Notes: a model not told the origin generated them from the sequence alone. Counted from the first letter of the stretch, positions 1 to 7,226 are shown. The stretch: DNA of 8,579 bases from an uncultured Clostridia bacterium (GCA_947169455.1 CAMVPV010000038.1:1-8579), one strand, 5' to 3'. Numbers and translations are program-made.

Positions 1-28
1 CTGCGGCATCATACATCACATAACATAC

Positions 29-66
29 AAAAAGAACCGTACACAAATGCATACGGTTCTTTTTTA
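29..66. terminator. Bidirectional intrinsic terminator
   Basis: The arms 31-41 and 52-62 (AAAGAACCGTA / TACGGTTCTTT) are perfectly complementary around a 10-base loop. The plus strand continues with a run of T from 60 to 66, and the minus strand has five T after the stem (bases 33-29). It lies 12 bases past the tmcAL stop codon, so it should end that leftward transcript. It probably also ends a rightward gene whose body lies outside the window: in one frame bases 3-23 read as a few codons ending in TAA, but that is too short to call a gene. Confidence 0.85.
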
Positions 67-74
67 TTGCAAAA

Positions 75-1442
75 TTATTTGCTGTCCTTTTTGATGACTG
101 TCTCGGTGATGACCTGCTCAACTACCTCTTCCGAATCATCCTCCGCGGGAACGGCTTCTGCCGGCTTGGGGTCGTCGGGAGTGAGAGATGTGGTCTTGAG
201 GTCTGCGGGCAGCTCGCTCACAAAGCCCTCTATCTTCTGGAGATGTACCGGCACGGTGAAATCCGAACCGCACGGACGAGGTGTCCTCGATGCCATCATG
301 TAGATGTCCGATGCGAGGTTCGTGAGTGCTATCGTGCGCTGTATGCGCGGATTTTCGGTCTTGGTGAATTCCTTGTAGGTGGTGCTTATCGGGAAGCAGT
401 ACTTCGTCTCGGGGAGCGTGCCTGCCATGCGGACGATCTCCGCACCCCTGTCGTTGAGGGCGAGTATCCTTCCGAATACGGGAGCTACCATGATATCGTC
501 GTTCTTTATGCCGATGAGCGCGTTGAGGATTATCCTGCGCACCCTTGCTTCGGTGTAGCGCTTGGTATTGATGAGGTTGATGAGCTGATCAAGGCTGCCT
601 GCAACTCTGCCCGCCTGAAGCACCCTGTTTTCAAGCCCCTGACCTACGCCGGATGTAGTCGCGAGGTCGCTGGGCGAAACGCTTCTCATGCGGTAGAGTA
701 TCGCACGTTCGAGGTTCTCGAACCAGCAGAGCAGTTCCTTTTCATCGTACTCGTCGATAGCCTGCTTCATATCCTCGGGAACAAAAGCGGAGAAATCCTC
801 GCCGTCGTCAATAAGCTGTCTGATGTGGGATGCGCTCGCTATGCCGTCAACGGGAGCGTCGCCGTCATGCTCGGGGCCCTTCCTCTTTATGGTGACTGCA
901 TCGAGGTCGTCTATGCCAAGAGCCTTCATCGCACGGAGGTACTCTATGCCGAGAGTGTTGTTCGGGCTGTCAAGGAGCTTTGCTGTGAGCGGCCCGTACT
1001 TGTACGCCACGAGCTGGTTCAGCGCCTCGGGATAGCTCATGCCCTGCTTGAGCAGCGGCTCAACATTTTCCTTGGTCGCGAGCTCGTTCACGGCATCTGC
1101 GCATCTGCGGAGATCCTCTATGCTGCCGCATTCGCTGCCGAAGGAGATACCGTCAACGCATCTGAGCGCTTTGAGGGTGATAACACCGCAGCGTGCAAAG
1201 AATTCGGCGCTTGCGAGCGAGTACTGTACAGGCATCTCGATAACGAGATCGACGCCGTGGTTGACAGCTATCTGTGCGCGCTTGAATTTATCGACCAGTG
1301 CGATATCGCCTCGCTGAACGTAGTTTCCGCTCATTACGGCTACGATGTGAGTGGCACCGGTCAGGCGCCTTGTTTCCTCTATCTGATAGATATGCCCGTT
1401 GTGGAACGGGTTGTATTCGCAGATAATTCCATAAGTTTTCAT
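75..1442 (-). CDS. tmcAL: tRNA(Met) cytidine acetate ligase (TmcAL, YlbM family)
   Basis: TmcAL activates acetate with ATP to acetyl-adenylate and transfers the acetyl group to the wobble cytidine (C34) of elongator tRNA-Met, giving ac4C and protecting AUG decoding; it is cytosolic. The N-terminus reads MKTYGIICEYNPFHNGH, with the nucleotidyltransferase HxGH motif at residues 14-17. It is followed by the family blocks MSGNYVQRG and VIEMP, and mid-protein by SASHIRQLI, matching the SA(T/S)xIR nucleotide-binding segment. The start is set at 1442, not at the in-frame ATG at 1460, because AAAGGAAG sits 7 bases before it and lies inside the longer reading. The protein is 455 residues; Bacillus TmcAL is about 415. 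The excess is a low-complexity acidic tail from about residue 411, rich in Glu, Asp, Pro, Ala and Val. The gene is divergent from ackA and appears monocistronic. Confidence 0.93.
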   Translation of the reverse strand: MKTYGIICEYNPFHNGHIYQIEETRRLTGATHIVAVMSGNYVQRGDIALVDKFKRAQIAVNHGVDLVIEMPVQYSLASAEFFARCGVITLKALRCVDGISFGSECGSIEDLRRCADAVNELATKENVEPLLKQGMSYPEALNQLVAYKYGPLTAKLLDSPNNTLGIEYLRAMKALGIDDLDAVTIKRKGPEHDGDAPVDGIASASHIRQLIDDGEDFSAFVPEDMKQAIDEYDEKELLCWFENLERAILYRMRSVSPSDLATTSGVGQGLENRVLQAGRVAGSLDQLINLINTKRYTEARVRRIILNALIGIKNDDIMVAPVFGRILALNDRGAEIVRMAGTLPETKYCFPISTTYKEFTKTENPRIQRTIALTNLASDIYMMASRTPRPCGSDFTVPVHLQKIEGFVSELPADLKTTSLTPDDPKPAEAVPAEDDSEEVVEQVITETVIKKDSK

Positions 1443-1449
1443 CGTCAGA

Positions 1450-1457
1450 CTTCCTTT
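1450..1457 (-). promoter_or_regulatory. Ribosome binding site deciding the tmcAL start
   Basis: On the minus strand AAAGGAAG lies 7 bases before the ATG at 1442. The longer reading from the ATG at 1460 would place this site inside the coding region and has no purine-rich site of its own at a suitable distance. Confidence 0.8.
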
Positions 1458-1485
1458 CATTTTGCCTCGGAATACAATAATACAA

Positions 1486-1514
1486 ATTATATTTTACTAC
1501 ATAATGGAACTCAA
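1486..1514 (-). promoter_or_regulatory. Sigma-A promoter of tmcAL
   Basis: On the minus strand a -35 box TTGAGT (1514-1509) is followed after 17 bases by a perfect -10 box TATAAT (1491-1486). Transcription would begin near 1479, giving a leader of roughly 37 bases with the ribosome binding site at its end. The flanks are AT-rich. Confidence 0.75.
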
Positions 1515-1559
1515 AATATAAACAAATAATGTACAAAATCTGAATATCTTGAAAAACTA

Positions 1560-1588
1560 TTGATTTTTTCTCGGAAAAAGACTAAAAT
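1560..1588 (+). promoter_or_regulatory. Probable sigma-A promoter of ackA
   Basis: TTGATT (1560-1565) and TAAAAT (1583-1588) are 17 bases apart on the plus strand. Transcription would start near 1595, leaving a leader of about 55 bases. A second possible -10, TATAAG at 1597-1602, has no -35 box at the right distance. The promoter is back to back with that of tmcAL, their -35 boxes about 45 bases apart. I see no convincing catabolite-response (cre) site. Confidence 0.6.
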
Positions 1589-1650
1589 GATTATTGTATA
1601 AGTACAGGCAGATACAGCCGATATCAATATTAATGAAAGGGTAGTTTGAC

Positions 1651-2850
1651 ATGATAATTCTCGTAGTAAACGCAGGAAGTTCCTCTCTCAAGTATCAGCT
1701 TCTCAATATGGATGATGAGTCGGTCATCGCAAAGGGAAACTGTGACAGGATAGGCATCGGAGGACACATCTCCCACAAGACCGCTGACGGCAGGACATTT
1801 GAAGCCGACTGCGACTTCCCCACACACACCGAGGCTTTTGAAAAGCTCGTTGAGGTGCTCACCACAGGCGACGCTTCCGTTATCAAGTCCATGGATGAGA
1901 TCAACGCAGTAGGTCACCGCATAGTGCAGGGCGCCGAAGTATTCTCCGAGACAACGCTCGTTACCGATGAGGTCATCGACAAGATAGACGAGCTCAGAGA
2001 GCTCGCTCCCGTACATAACCACGCGCACGCGCTCGCTCTGAGAGCCTGCAGGAAGGTAATGCCCGCGAACGTTCCGCAGGCAGTCGTGTTCGATACCGCG
2101 TTCCACCAGACCATGCCGAAAAAGGCTTTCATGTTCGGCTTCCCCTATGAGGACTACGAAAAGTACCATGTAAGAAAGTACGGCTTCCACGGCACTTCCC
2201 ACAGATTCGTTTCCGCTGCTCTCGCAAAGGCTATGGGCAAGGATCCCAAGGATCTGAAGATAGTTTCCTGCCATCTCGGCAACGGTTCTTCCATAACAGC
2301 TGTTGACGGCGGCAGATCGGTCGATACCACAATGGGATTCACTCCCCTCGACGGCGTTCTCATGGGAACAAGATGCGGCGCCGCTGACCCCTCCGCAGTT
2401 ACATTCGTAATGGAAAAGCACGGCTTCACTCCCTCCGAAATGAGCGAGTACATGAACAAGAAGTCCGGTTTCCTCGGTGTTTCGGGTGTTTCCAGCGATA
2501 ACAGAGATATCTCCAAGGCATCCGAAGAGGGCAACGCGCGCGCTCAGCTCACCACAGAGATGCTCGTATATCAGATAAAGAAGTACGTCGGCGCATTCGC
2601 CGCTGCAATGAACGGTCTTGATGCAGTACTCTTCACAGGCGGTATCGGTGAGAACTCCTGGGAAGTACGCGACGGCGTATGCTCCGATATGGACGTTCTC
2701 GGCATAAAGATCGACAAGGAGCTCAACAAGTCCACACGCGGCGAGCTCAAGAAGATCTCCCTCCCCGATTCCAAGGTCGAGGTATGGATAGTTCCCACCA
2801 ACGAGGAACTCCTCATCGCAAGGGACACGCTTGCTCTTATCAGCAAGTGA
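1651..2850 (+). CDS. ackA: Acetate kinase
   Basis: AckA interconverts acetyl phosphate + ADP and acetate + ATP in the cytoplasm; in fermenting Clostridia it is the ATP-yielding last step of acetate production. The 399 residues match the usual family length of about 400. The N-terminal phosphate-binding block IILVVNAGSSSLKYQL is intact, with Asn7. By comparison with the Methanosarcina enzyme the catalytic set is present: Arg90 in GHRIVQGAE, His122, Asp148 in FDTAFHQTMP, His180 in YGFHGTSHR, Arg241 in MGTRCGAADPS, and the C-terminal NEELLIARDT Glu near 385. LFTGGIGENS is also present. GAAAGGG (1635-1641) lies 9 bases before the ATG. One oddity is the segment after the His122 loop, VHNHAHALALRACRK, where many AckA sequences have LHNP followed by another residue pair. 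No pta (phosphotransacetylase) gene is adjacent; the gene is a single unit between its own promoter and terminator. Confidence 0.98.
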   Translation: MIILVVNAGSSSLKYQLLNMDDESVIAKGNCDRIGIGGHISHKTADGRTFEADCDFPTHTEAFEKLVEVLTTGDASVIKSMDEINAVGHRIVQGAEVFSETTLVTDEVIDKIDELRELAPVHNHAHALALRACRKVMPANVPQAVVFDTAFHQTMPKKAFMFGFPYEDYEKYHVRKYGFHGTSHRFVSAALAKAMGKDPKDLKIVSCHLGNGSSITAVDGGRSVDTTMGFTPLDGVLMGTRCGAADPSAVTFVMEKHGFTPSEMSEYMNKKSGFLGVSGVSSDNRDISKASEEGNARAQLTTEMLVYQIKKYVGAFAAAMNGLDAVLFTGGIGENSWEVRDGVCSDMDVLGIKIDKELNKSTRGELKKISLPDSKVEVWIVPTNEELLIARDTLALISK

Positions 2851-2880
2851 ATTTTTCCCGGAAATTGATAACCGGCAATT

Positions 2881-2929
2881 AAATATCCGCGTTTGCTGCC
2901 ATGACCGGTAACAAACGCGGATATTTTTT
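2881..2929 (+). terminator. Intrinsic terminator of ackA
   Basis: A perfect 15-base inverted repeat (2881-2895 with 2912-2926) encloses a 16-base loop and runs into a T tract ending at 2929, 31 bases after the ackA stop. On the minus strand the hairpin is followed by only a weak T run (TTTAATT), so it may partly stop the convergent MutS-like transcript too. The inner arm CCGCGTTTG/CAAACGCGG recurs exactly in the terminator at 7090-7128. Confidence 0.93.
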
Positions 2930-2950
2930 ATATAAGGTCGCCGCCGTTAA

Positions 2951-3112
2951 TTATTTTATACCTGCCCGGCTCAGCACATGAGCGATAAAATCATCATTGA
3001 GTTTCACATCGTATTTTTCAAAATGCAGTATCTCGATATTTGACCATATCGGGTGTCCGGGGGATGAGACCCCATGACACGCCGCAGACGCAAGGCTCAG
3101 CCTGTCAGCATC
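2951..3112 (-). pseudogene. Possible remnant of a lost coding region (53-codon open frame, no start)
   Basis: Downstream of the MutS-like gene on the same strand, one frame is open from the stop codon at 3115-3113 to a TAA at 2953-2951. It has no ATG, GTG or TTG at a plausible position and no ribosome binding site. The last 35 codons look protein-like: PIWSNIEILHFEKYDVK followed by a segment ending HVLSRAGIK, with ordinary composition and codon choice. The frame is offset by one base from the end of the MutS-like gene, so it could be a broken downstream gene or a frameshifted former C-terminus. I do not recognise a family, and it may be chance; the inverted repeat at 3053-3080 lies inside it. 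Confidence 0.22.
3053..3080. repeat. GC-rich inverted repeat downstream of the MutS-like gene
   Basis: GTGTC at 3053-3057 pairs with GACAC at 3076-3080, and GGGG at 3059-3062 with CCCC at 3070-3073, separated by a small internal mismatch and a 7-base loop. It begins 16 bases past the MutS-like stop codon. No T tract follows on either strand, so it is not a standard intrinsic terminator; it could be a 3'-end stabilising hairpin or chance. Confidence 0.4.
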
Positions 3113-4821
3113 TCATAGGTGACGCCGTACTTCTCGGCGATGTCCTTTGCATAGGAAAGCCCCTCCGGCTCTGCGATCTCCACCTTGAACGACCGCTTTC
3201 CGCCGTCGCTTCTCACCACGAGAGAGGACGCCTTTGCGCCCTCCGCCCCATTGTTGAGATCTTCAGTATCCGCGGCGAGCTTGTGCATATGAGTATTGTA
3301 TATCGTCCGCACGCGCTTTTTCAGCAGCGCACGCACCGAATCACGCGCTATGTAATATCCCTCCTCGAACGAGGTCGTCGAAAAAGTCTCGTTCAGCAGC
3401 ACAAGGCTTTTTTCAGTGCACACCGAATATATATCCCGGAAACGCACGCACTCTTCCCCGAGGCGCCCCAGATCGGCGGTCTTGTCCTCATCTGCCGGAA
3501 AATGCGTGTAGATGCAGTCTGCGGGGCAGTATGCAAATTCCTCTGCGGGAACGCAGATGCCGCCCTGTGCAAGCGCGAACATCAGCCCCACTGCCTGCGT
3601 TACCGTTGTTTTTCCGCCCCGGTTCGCGCCCGTGAGGATATATACCGTGTGTTCCGGATCAAAATCGAGATCGTTGCAGACGATATCAGAGCTGTTTTCA
3701 CTTTTCAGCGCAAGCTTCAGATTATAGAATCCCCTTGCCCTCATGGTGCTTTTGCCCGTACCGAGCGGTTCCGCCTCGCAGAAGCGATAGCCCATATCAC
3801 GGTATTTTTCAACGAATTCCGCAAAACGTATATAATATACGAACTCGGGTATCAGCTTTGAGATATCCACGACCGCCACATTCACATATTTAGTGAGAAC
3901 GTCGCGCAGCTTGCGGACTATCGCTCCGAGCAGCCTGTCGGCGGCTTTCTCCACATGGAGCGTTGAACCCGCCATGCTGTCGCCGTCAGGGACCTGCGTT
4001 ATGGTAGAGCGCACCCGCGAATCAAGGAACGGCGCATTTCTCATCGCATAGAAGCCCGCTTCGCCCTCGATGAACGATGCTATCTCACTGACGGATACTT
4101 CATCGGCGGTATGGTAATGCATATCTCCGTTCCATTCCGCATCATCGCGCAGACCCTCCTTCGCGGCTATCGCACCCGCGAAATTGCTCACTATACCGGA
4201 CTTTTTGAAAGGCTTGCGGTTCACCGATATCAGCCCGAGGCTCGACGCCTCGAATTTCTCATTCACATTGATACCGACCGTTACGCTCCTGATCTCGGAC
4301 GCCCTGAATTTCAGATCGGCGATATCCTTCTTCATCTCCGCAAAGCAGGAATCCTCGTACAGCGCGGTAACGTGCCCGCGCAGACGGATGAGCCCCTCCG
4401 AGGAGATATCCTTCCCCGAGAGACATTCCACCATTTCACCAATGCAGTCGATATAGGCGGCAAGATCGTCCAGCCTGTGCAGAAGCCCCCATATACCGAG
4501 GTTCTCGTCATCCGAGACCTTCCTCATCGAGCTGAACCCGTTCAGGAACTCTATACGCTCGAAAAGCCCGGTCATGCGCCTGCGGAGATCCGGCAGGCGA
4601 AGTATGTCAGCGAATACATCGCGGCGGAACTCTGCGGTGCGCGGGTCGGCGGTCATATTCGATATCACGCCTGCTATCATGCGCTGCTCCCTTGCATCCG
4701 GGGTCAGCGCGGAACACAGCGTATCCAGCCCGAGGTCGTGGAACGCTGCCGCGGAAAGCTCCCTGTATCCGGTATCCGCATCATCCGGGAACAGTACACT
4801 TATCGAACGGTTTTCCGGCAT
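3097..4821 (-). CDS. MutS-related ATPase (MutS domain V family)
   Basis: The C-terminal half is a MutS-type ATPase. The P-loop is TGANRGGKTT at residues 397-406 (MutS: TGPNMGGKST), the Walker B block is SLVLLNETF with Asn477-Glu478, and THMH at 510-513 corresponds to the MutS THYHEL switch. The first 390 or so residues are helical and match the core/clamp region only loosely. At 574 residues it is much shorter than true MutS (about 850), and I see no N-terminal mismatch-reading domain with the Phe-x-Glu motif. It also lacks the Smr nuclease domain of MutS2. Asn replaces the usual Walker B Asp, which I believe is common in this clostridial subfamily, while the catalytic Glu is kept. The start at 4821 is preferred over 4848 because GAAGGAGGG lies 6 bases before it. 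It is transcribed alone, divergent from the chemoreceptor. A DNA- or nucleic-acid-structure ATPase is likely; the true role is unknown. Confidence 0.85.
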   Translation of the reverse strand: MPENRSISVLFPDDADTGYRELSAAAFHDLGLDTLCSALTPDAREQRMIAGVISNMTADPRTAEFRRDVFADILRLPDLRRRMTGLFERIEFLNGFSSMRKVSDDENLGIWGLLHRLDDLAAYIDCIGEMVECLSGKDISSEGLIRLRGHVTALYEDSCFAEMKKDIADLKFRASEIRSVTVGINVNEKFEASSLGLISVNRKPFKKSGIVSNFAGAIAAKEGLRDDAEWNGDMHYHTADEVSVSEIASFIEGEAGFYAMRNAPFLDSRVRSTITQVPDGDSMAGSTLHVEKAADRLLGAIVRKLRDVLTKYVNVAVVDISKLIPEFVYYIRFAEFVEKYRDMGYRFCEAEPLGTGKSTMRARGFYNLKLALKSENSSDIVCNDLDFDPEHTVYILTGANRGGKTTVTQAVGLMFALAQGGICVPAEEFAYCPADCIYTHFPADEDKTADLGRLGEECVRFRDIYSVCTEKSLVLLNETFSTTSFEEGYYIARDSVRALLKKRVRTIYNTHMHKLAADTEDLNNGAEGAKASSLVVRSDGGKRSFKVEIAEPEGLSYAKDIAEKYGVTYEMLTG

Positions 4822-4827
4822 GGATAT

Positions 4828-4836
4828 CCCTCCTTC
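4828..4836 (-). promoter_or_regulatory. Ribosome binding site deciding the MutS-like start
   Basis: GAAGGAGGG on the minus strand lies 6 bases before the ATG at 4821. The longer reading from 4848 would encode this site as codons (YEGG) and would start inside the promoter's -10 region. Confidence 0.88.
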
Positions 4837-4852
4837 ATATCTTCTCATTATA

Positions 4853-4882
4853 ATGATATCACATCCGTGCGGGAAATGTCAA
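4853..4882 (-). promoter_or_regulatory. Sigma-A promoter of the MutS-like gene
   Basis: On the minus strand a perfect -35 TTGACA (4882-4877) is followed after 18 bases by TATCAT (4858-4853). A perfect TATAAT immediately downstream (4852-4847) is 24 bases from the -35, too far for normal use. Transcription would start near 4845, leaving a very short leader that contains the ribosome binding site. Confidence 0.78.
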
Positions 4883-4954
4883 CACACAGATATTTCAGTC
4901 TCAGCCTGCTTCTGACCTGTGAGTGAGATCATCAAAAATGTTTCGTTATATATA

Positions 4955-4983
4955 TTGACAAAATAGTTGTGTTGTAGTATAAT
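4955..4983 (+). promoter_or_regulatory. Consensus sigma-A promoter of the chemoreceptor gene
   Basis: TTGACA (4955-4960) and TATAAT (4978-4983) are separated by exactly 17 bases, a full consensus match. Transcription would begin near 4990, giving a leader of about 59 bases. There is no sign of a flagellar sigma-28 promoter, so expression need not be tied to a motility regulon. Confidence 0.92.
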
Positions 4984-5032
4984 TGATACAGCATATATTT
5001 TATTTATTGGGAAATACCACAATATATAGATT

Positions 5033-5040
5033 CCGGAGGA
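5033..5040 (+). promoter_or_regulatory. Ribosome binding site deciding the chemoreceptor start
   Basis: CCGGAGGA ends 8 bases before the ATG at 5049. A TTG codon in the same frame at 4983 is ruled out as the start because it overlaps the -10 box and would lie upstream of the expected transcription start. Confidence 0.9.
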
Positions 5041-5048
5041 TTGCGAAA

Positions 5049-7034
5049 ATGCTGAAAAATCTCAAAATGTCAACCGTGATCTCGCTGTGTGTCGGTATCA
5101 TCTCGCTGATCTGCATGGTGGTCTTCTACATCGTGCTCAGCGGAAACGTATCGGACGCCATCGGCAAAAAATCCGTGGATAATATGCTGACGGTGCTTGA
5201 CGGACAGGCTAACCTGATCGACATCTTCGTTACCGATGCTGAAACGCTGATGCGTGAGTATGCTTCTGCGGATGAAGTCACAAATCTGCTGAACAACCCC
5301 GACAACCCCGGATATCAGGCGGCAGCCCAGGCTTATACCGAGCGCTACTTCGCAAAGCTGTATCAGTGGGAGGGCGTGTACATAAGCGACTGGGATACAC
5401 AGGTGCTCGCACATTCCAATCCGCCGGCAGTCGGCATGGTCACCCGTAAGGGCGATGCGCTCCAGCCGTACAGGGACACCATGACCTCCCAGAAGGACGG
5501 CTTCTTCAACGGCGGCGCATTCGTATCCCCCGCTTCGGGACAGCTGATCTTCAATCTCCGCATGGAGATAAAGGGAACAGACGGTCAGCCTATCGGACTT
5601 GTGGGCGGCGGTCCATTCCTCTCCGGTCTGAACGAGATACTCTCCAAGATGAACGTTCCGAACTTTGACAACGAGGAATACGCTATCCTCGATGCTGTGA
5701 ACGACATATATACATACCACAGCGACAACAGCAAGATAATCCAGCCGGTAGAGGACAAGGCACTGCTCGAGATCAAGGAGCTCGCGGCAAAGAACAGCAC
5801 CGGTACCTATACCGACGGCGCATATACCATCGCGTATGAGTATATGCCGAAGTTCAACCTCGTTCTCACGATGAAATATCCCACTGCCAAGCTTATGGCT
5901 GACAGCATAAGGATAAAGACAACATTCATCATATTCGTTCTGGTAACTGAGCTTATCATCATCATCGCGACCGTTATCGTGACAAAGCTCATCACAGATC
6001 CCCTCAACAAGGTCACATCGGCAGTCAACTCCCTCGGCTCGCTCTCCCTCAGACAGGACGACAGCATCCGCCGCTACGCCGGCGCAAAGAGCGAGGTCGG
6101 CAGGATAGCCGATTCGGTGAATTCTCTCACCTCCACATGGCAGAGCATCATCTCCACCCTTTCGGAATGCTCCGAGTCCCTCGGAAACGGCTCGAGCATG
6201 ATGATGAATGCGGTATCGTCGCTCTCTGACAGCGCGACCGACAACACGAATACGACAGAATCTCTTTCGGTCGGCGTGGGCAGCGCTACACAGGCTATAC
6301 GCAGCGTGAACGGCGATATAGACAATATCGCAGAGATCGTCCGCGAGAGCAAGCATGCCAATGAACAGCGCATCTCCGAAGCAAACACCATGATAAAGAA
6401 CACCGACAAGCTGTTTGCTTCAATTGCTGAAAAGACAGAAAAGACCGAGGTCGATATCAACGAATCGGTAAATTACCTGAACGCACTCACCAGCATCAAC
6501 AACAACGTAAAGATAATCCAGGATATCGCCGGACACACCAATCTGCTCGCGATAAACGCTTCTATCGAGGCATCCAAGGCGGGCGACGCCGGCAAGGGCT
6601 TCGCAGTAGTGGCATCCGAGATAAAGAGCCTCGCCTCCAATTCCTCCGAAGCAGCGAACGCTATCTCGCACGTATGCAGCAAGATGAATGAGAACATCGA
6701 GAACATCAAGAACTGCTTCGACGATCTAATGACCTTCATAAAGACCGATATCTCCAATATCTTCAGCGATATGCACGAGGTATCCGACAAGCTGAAGGTA
6801 TCTATCGAAAACGTCAACAGCGACATGGACAAGATGTCCGTTATACTTGAAAAGATACAGTACGAGACAGTACAGATCAATTCGATAGTCGGCGAGAACG
6901 AGATCGGCGTGGGCAATATACAGGAAAAGACCCGCGAGACCTACGAAATGGTACAGCAGCTCGACGAATTCATCGCACGCAACAGACACACCGCTCAGGA
7001 TATCAACGATATCGTTTCTAAATTCCGCCGGTAA
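5049..7034 (+). CDS. Methyl-accepting chemotaxis protein with dCache-type sensor
   Basis: A 661-residue membrane receptor. TM1 is at about residues 10-31, then an extracellular sensor to about 289, TM2 at about 291-313 ([19 protein letters not shown]), a HAMP linker starting [13 protein letters not shown], and a long cytoplasmic coiled-coil rod. The signalling tip at about 490-530 is well kept: [20 protein letters not shown] followed by [20 protein letters not shown], which contacts CheA and CheW. The sensor carries [33 protein letters not shown] and [13 protein letters not shown], the pattern of a double-Cache (dCache_1) domain; the ligand cannot be read from it. There is no C-terminal CheR-binding pentapeptide; the protein ends VSKFRR. 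No che or flagellar gene is adjacent, and the gene has its own promoter and terminator, so it is a stand-alone receptor. It would either feed a Che array encoded elsewhere or serve a non-motility signalling pathway. Confidence 0.95.
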   Translation: MLKNLKMSTVISLCVGIISLICMVVFYIVLSGNVSDAIGKKSVDNMLTVLDGQANLIDIFVTDAETLMREYASADEVTNLLNNPDNPGYQAAAQAYTERYFAKLYQWEGVYISDWDTQVLAHSNPPAVGMVTRKGDALQPYRDTMTSQKDGFFNGGAFVSPASGQLIFNLRMEIKGTDGQPIGLVGGGPFLSGLNEILSKMNVPNFDNEEYAILDAVNDIYTYHSDNSKIIQPVEDKALLEIKELAAKNSTGTYTDGAYTIAYEYMPKFNLVLTMKYPTAKLMADSIRIKTTFIIFVLVTELIIIIATVIVTKLITDPLNKVTSAVNSLGSLSLRQDDSIRRYAGAKSEVGRIADSVNSLTSTWQSIISTLSECSESLGNGSSMMMNAVSSLSDSATDNTNTTESLSVGVGSATQAIRSVNGDIDNIAEIVRESKHANEQRISEANTMIKNTDKLFASIAEKTEKTEVDINESVNYLNALTSINNNVKIIQDIAGHTNLLAINASIEASKAGDAGKGFAVVASEIKSLASNSSEAANAISHVCSKMNENIENIKNCFDDLMTFIKTDISNIFSDMHEVSDKLKVSIENVNSDMDKMSVILEKIQYETVQINSIVGENEIGVGNIQEKTRETYEMVQQLDEFIARNRHTAQDINDIVSKFRR

Positions 7035-7089
7035 CGGCAGGTGTCAGTGCCGCAGCTGCTTCTGCATCCTTATCTGAATATTGAAATAT

Positions 7090-7128
7090 ACCGCGTTTGT
7101 TCTGTTCCGGGCAAACGCGGTTATTTTT
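7090..7128 (+). terminator. Intrinsic terminator of the chemoreceptor gene
   Basis: A perfect 10-base stem (7090-7099 with 7112-7121) encloses a 12-base loop and is followed by TATTTTT, 55 bases past the stop codon. Nine bases of each arm (CCGCGTTTG / CAAACGCGG) are identical to the ackA terminator, and both loops contain CCGG. Confidence 0.9.
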
Positions 7129-7194
7129 GCGGATCATAACTATCCCGCTGACAGCGCGGTACTTCCGCGGAGATACCCGTTCCGCCGTCCGTAA

Positions 7195-7221
7195 TTGTAA
7201 TAATTTGTAAATTGCTTGTAA
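7195..7221 (+). repeat. Three helically phased TTGTAA repeats upstream of a promoter
   Basis: TTGTAA occurs at 7195, 7205 and 7216, spaced 10 and 11 bases, and the promoter's -35 (TTGACA) begins 11 bases after the last copy. The repeats therefore lie on one face of the helix directly upstream of RNA polymerase. This fits an UP-element-like or curved segment, or a cooperative regulator site. The region between 7131 and 7194 holds only a small GC-rich inverted repeat (7155-7159 with 7165-7169) and nothing else I can name. Confidence 0.55.
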
Positions 7222-7226
7222 TATGC

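Noticed and set aside
243..1529. A 428-codon open frame antisense to tmcAL
   Set aside because: The minus-strand frame carries all TmcAL motifs and has a promoter and ribosome site. The antisense frame has no recognisable domain and is a by-product of the codon usage.
1461..1650. CcpA catabolite-response (cre) site upstream of ackA, as in Bacillus
   Set aside because: I looked for a TGNAANCGNTNNCA-like palindrome and found nothing close to consensus.
1630..2421. A 263-codon minus-strand frame opposite ackA
   Set aside because: It overlaps intact acetate kinase in antisense and shows no protein family features.
3053..3080. Hairpin as intrinsic terminator of the MutS-like gene
   Set aside because: The stem is reasonable but no T tract follows on the minus strand, so it is listed only as an inverted repeat.
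3040..4926. Long plus-strand open frames (3040-3861 and 4111-4926) opposite the MutS-like gene
   Set aside because: Their translations are Arg/His/Cys-rich shadows of a gene with clear ATPase motifs on the minus strand.
4983..5048. N-terminal extension of the chemoreceptor from a TTG codon
   Set aside because: The codon overlaps the -10 box and lies upstream of the expected transcription start. The ATG at 5049 has a strong ribosome binding site and leads straight into TM1.
5070..6356. A 428-codon open frame antisense to the chemoreceptor
   Set aside because: It is a complement shadow of the receptor, rich in Cys, His and Val with no family resemblance and no suitable start signals. The similar length to the tmcAL shadow is coincidence.
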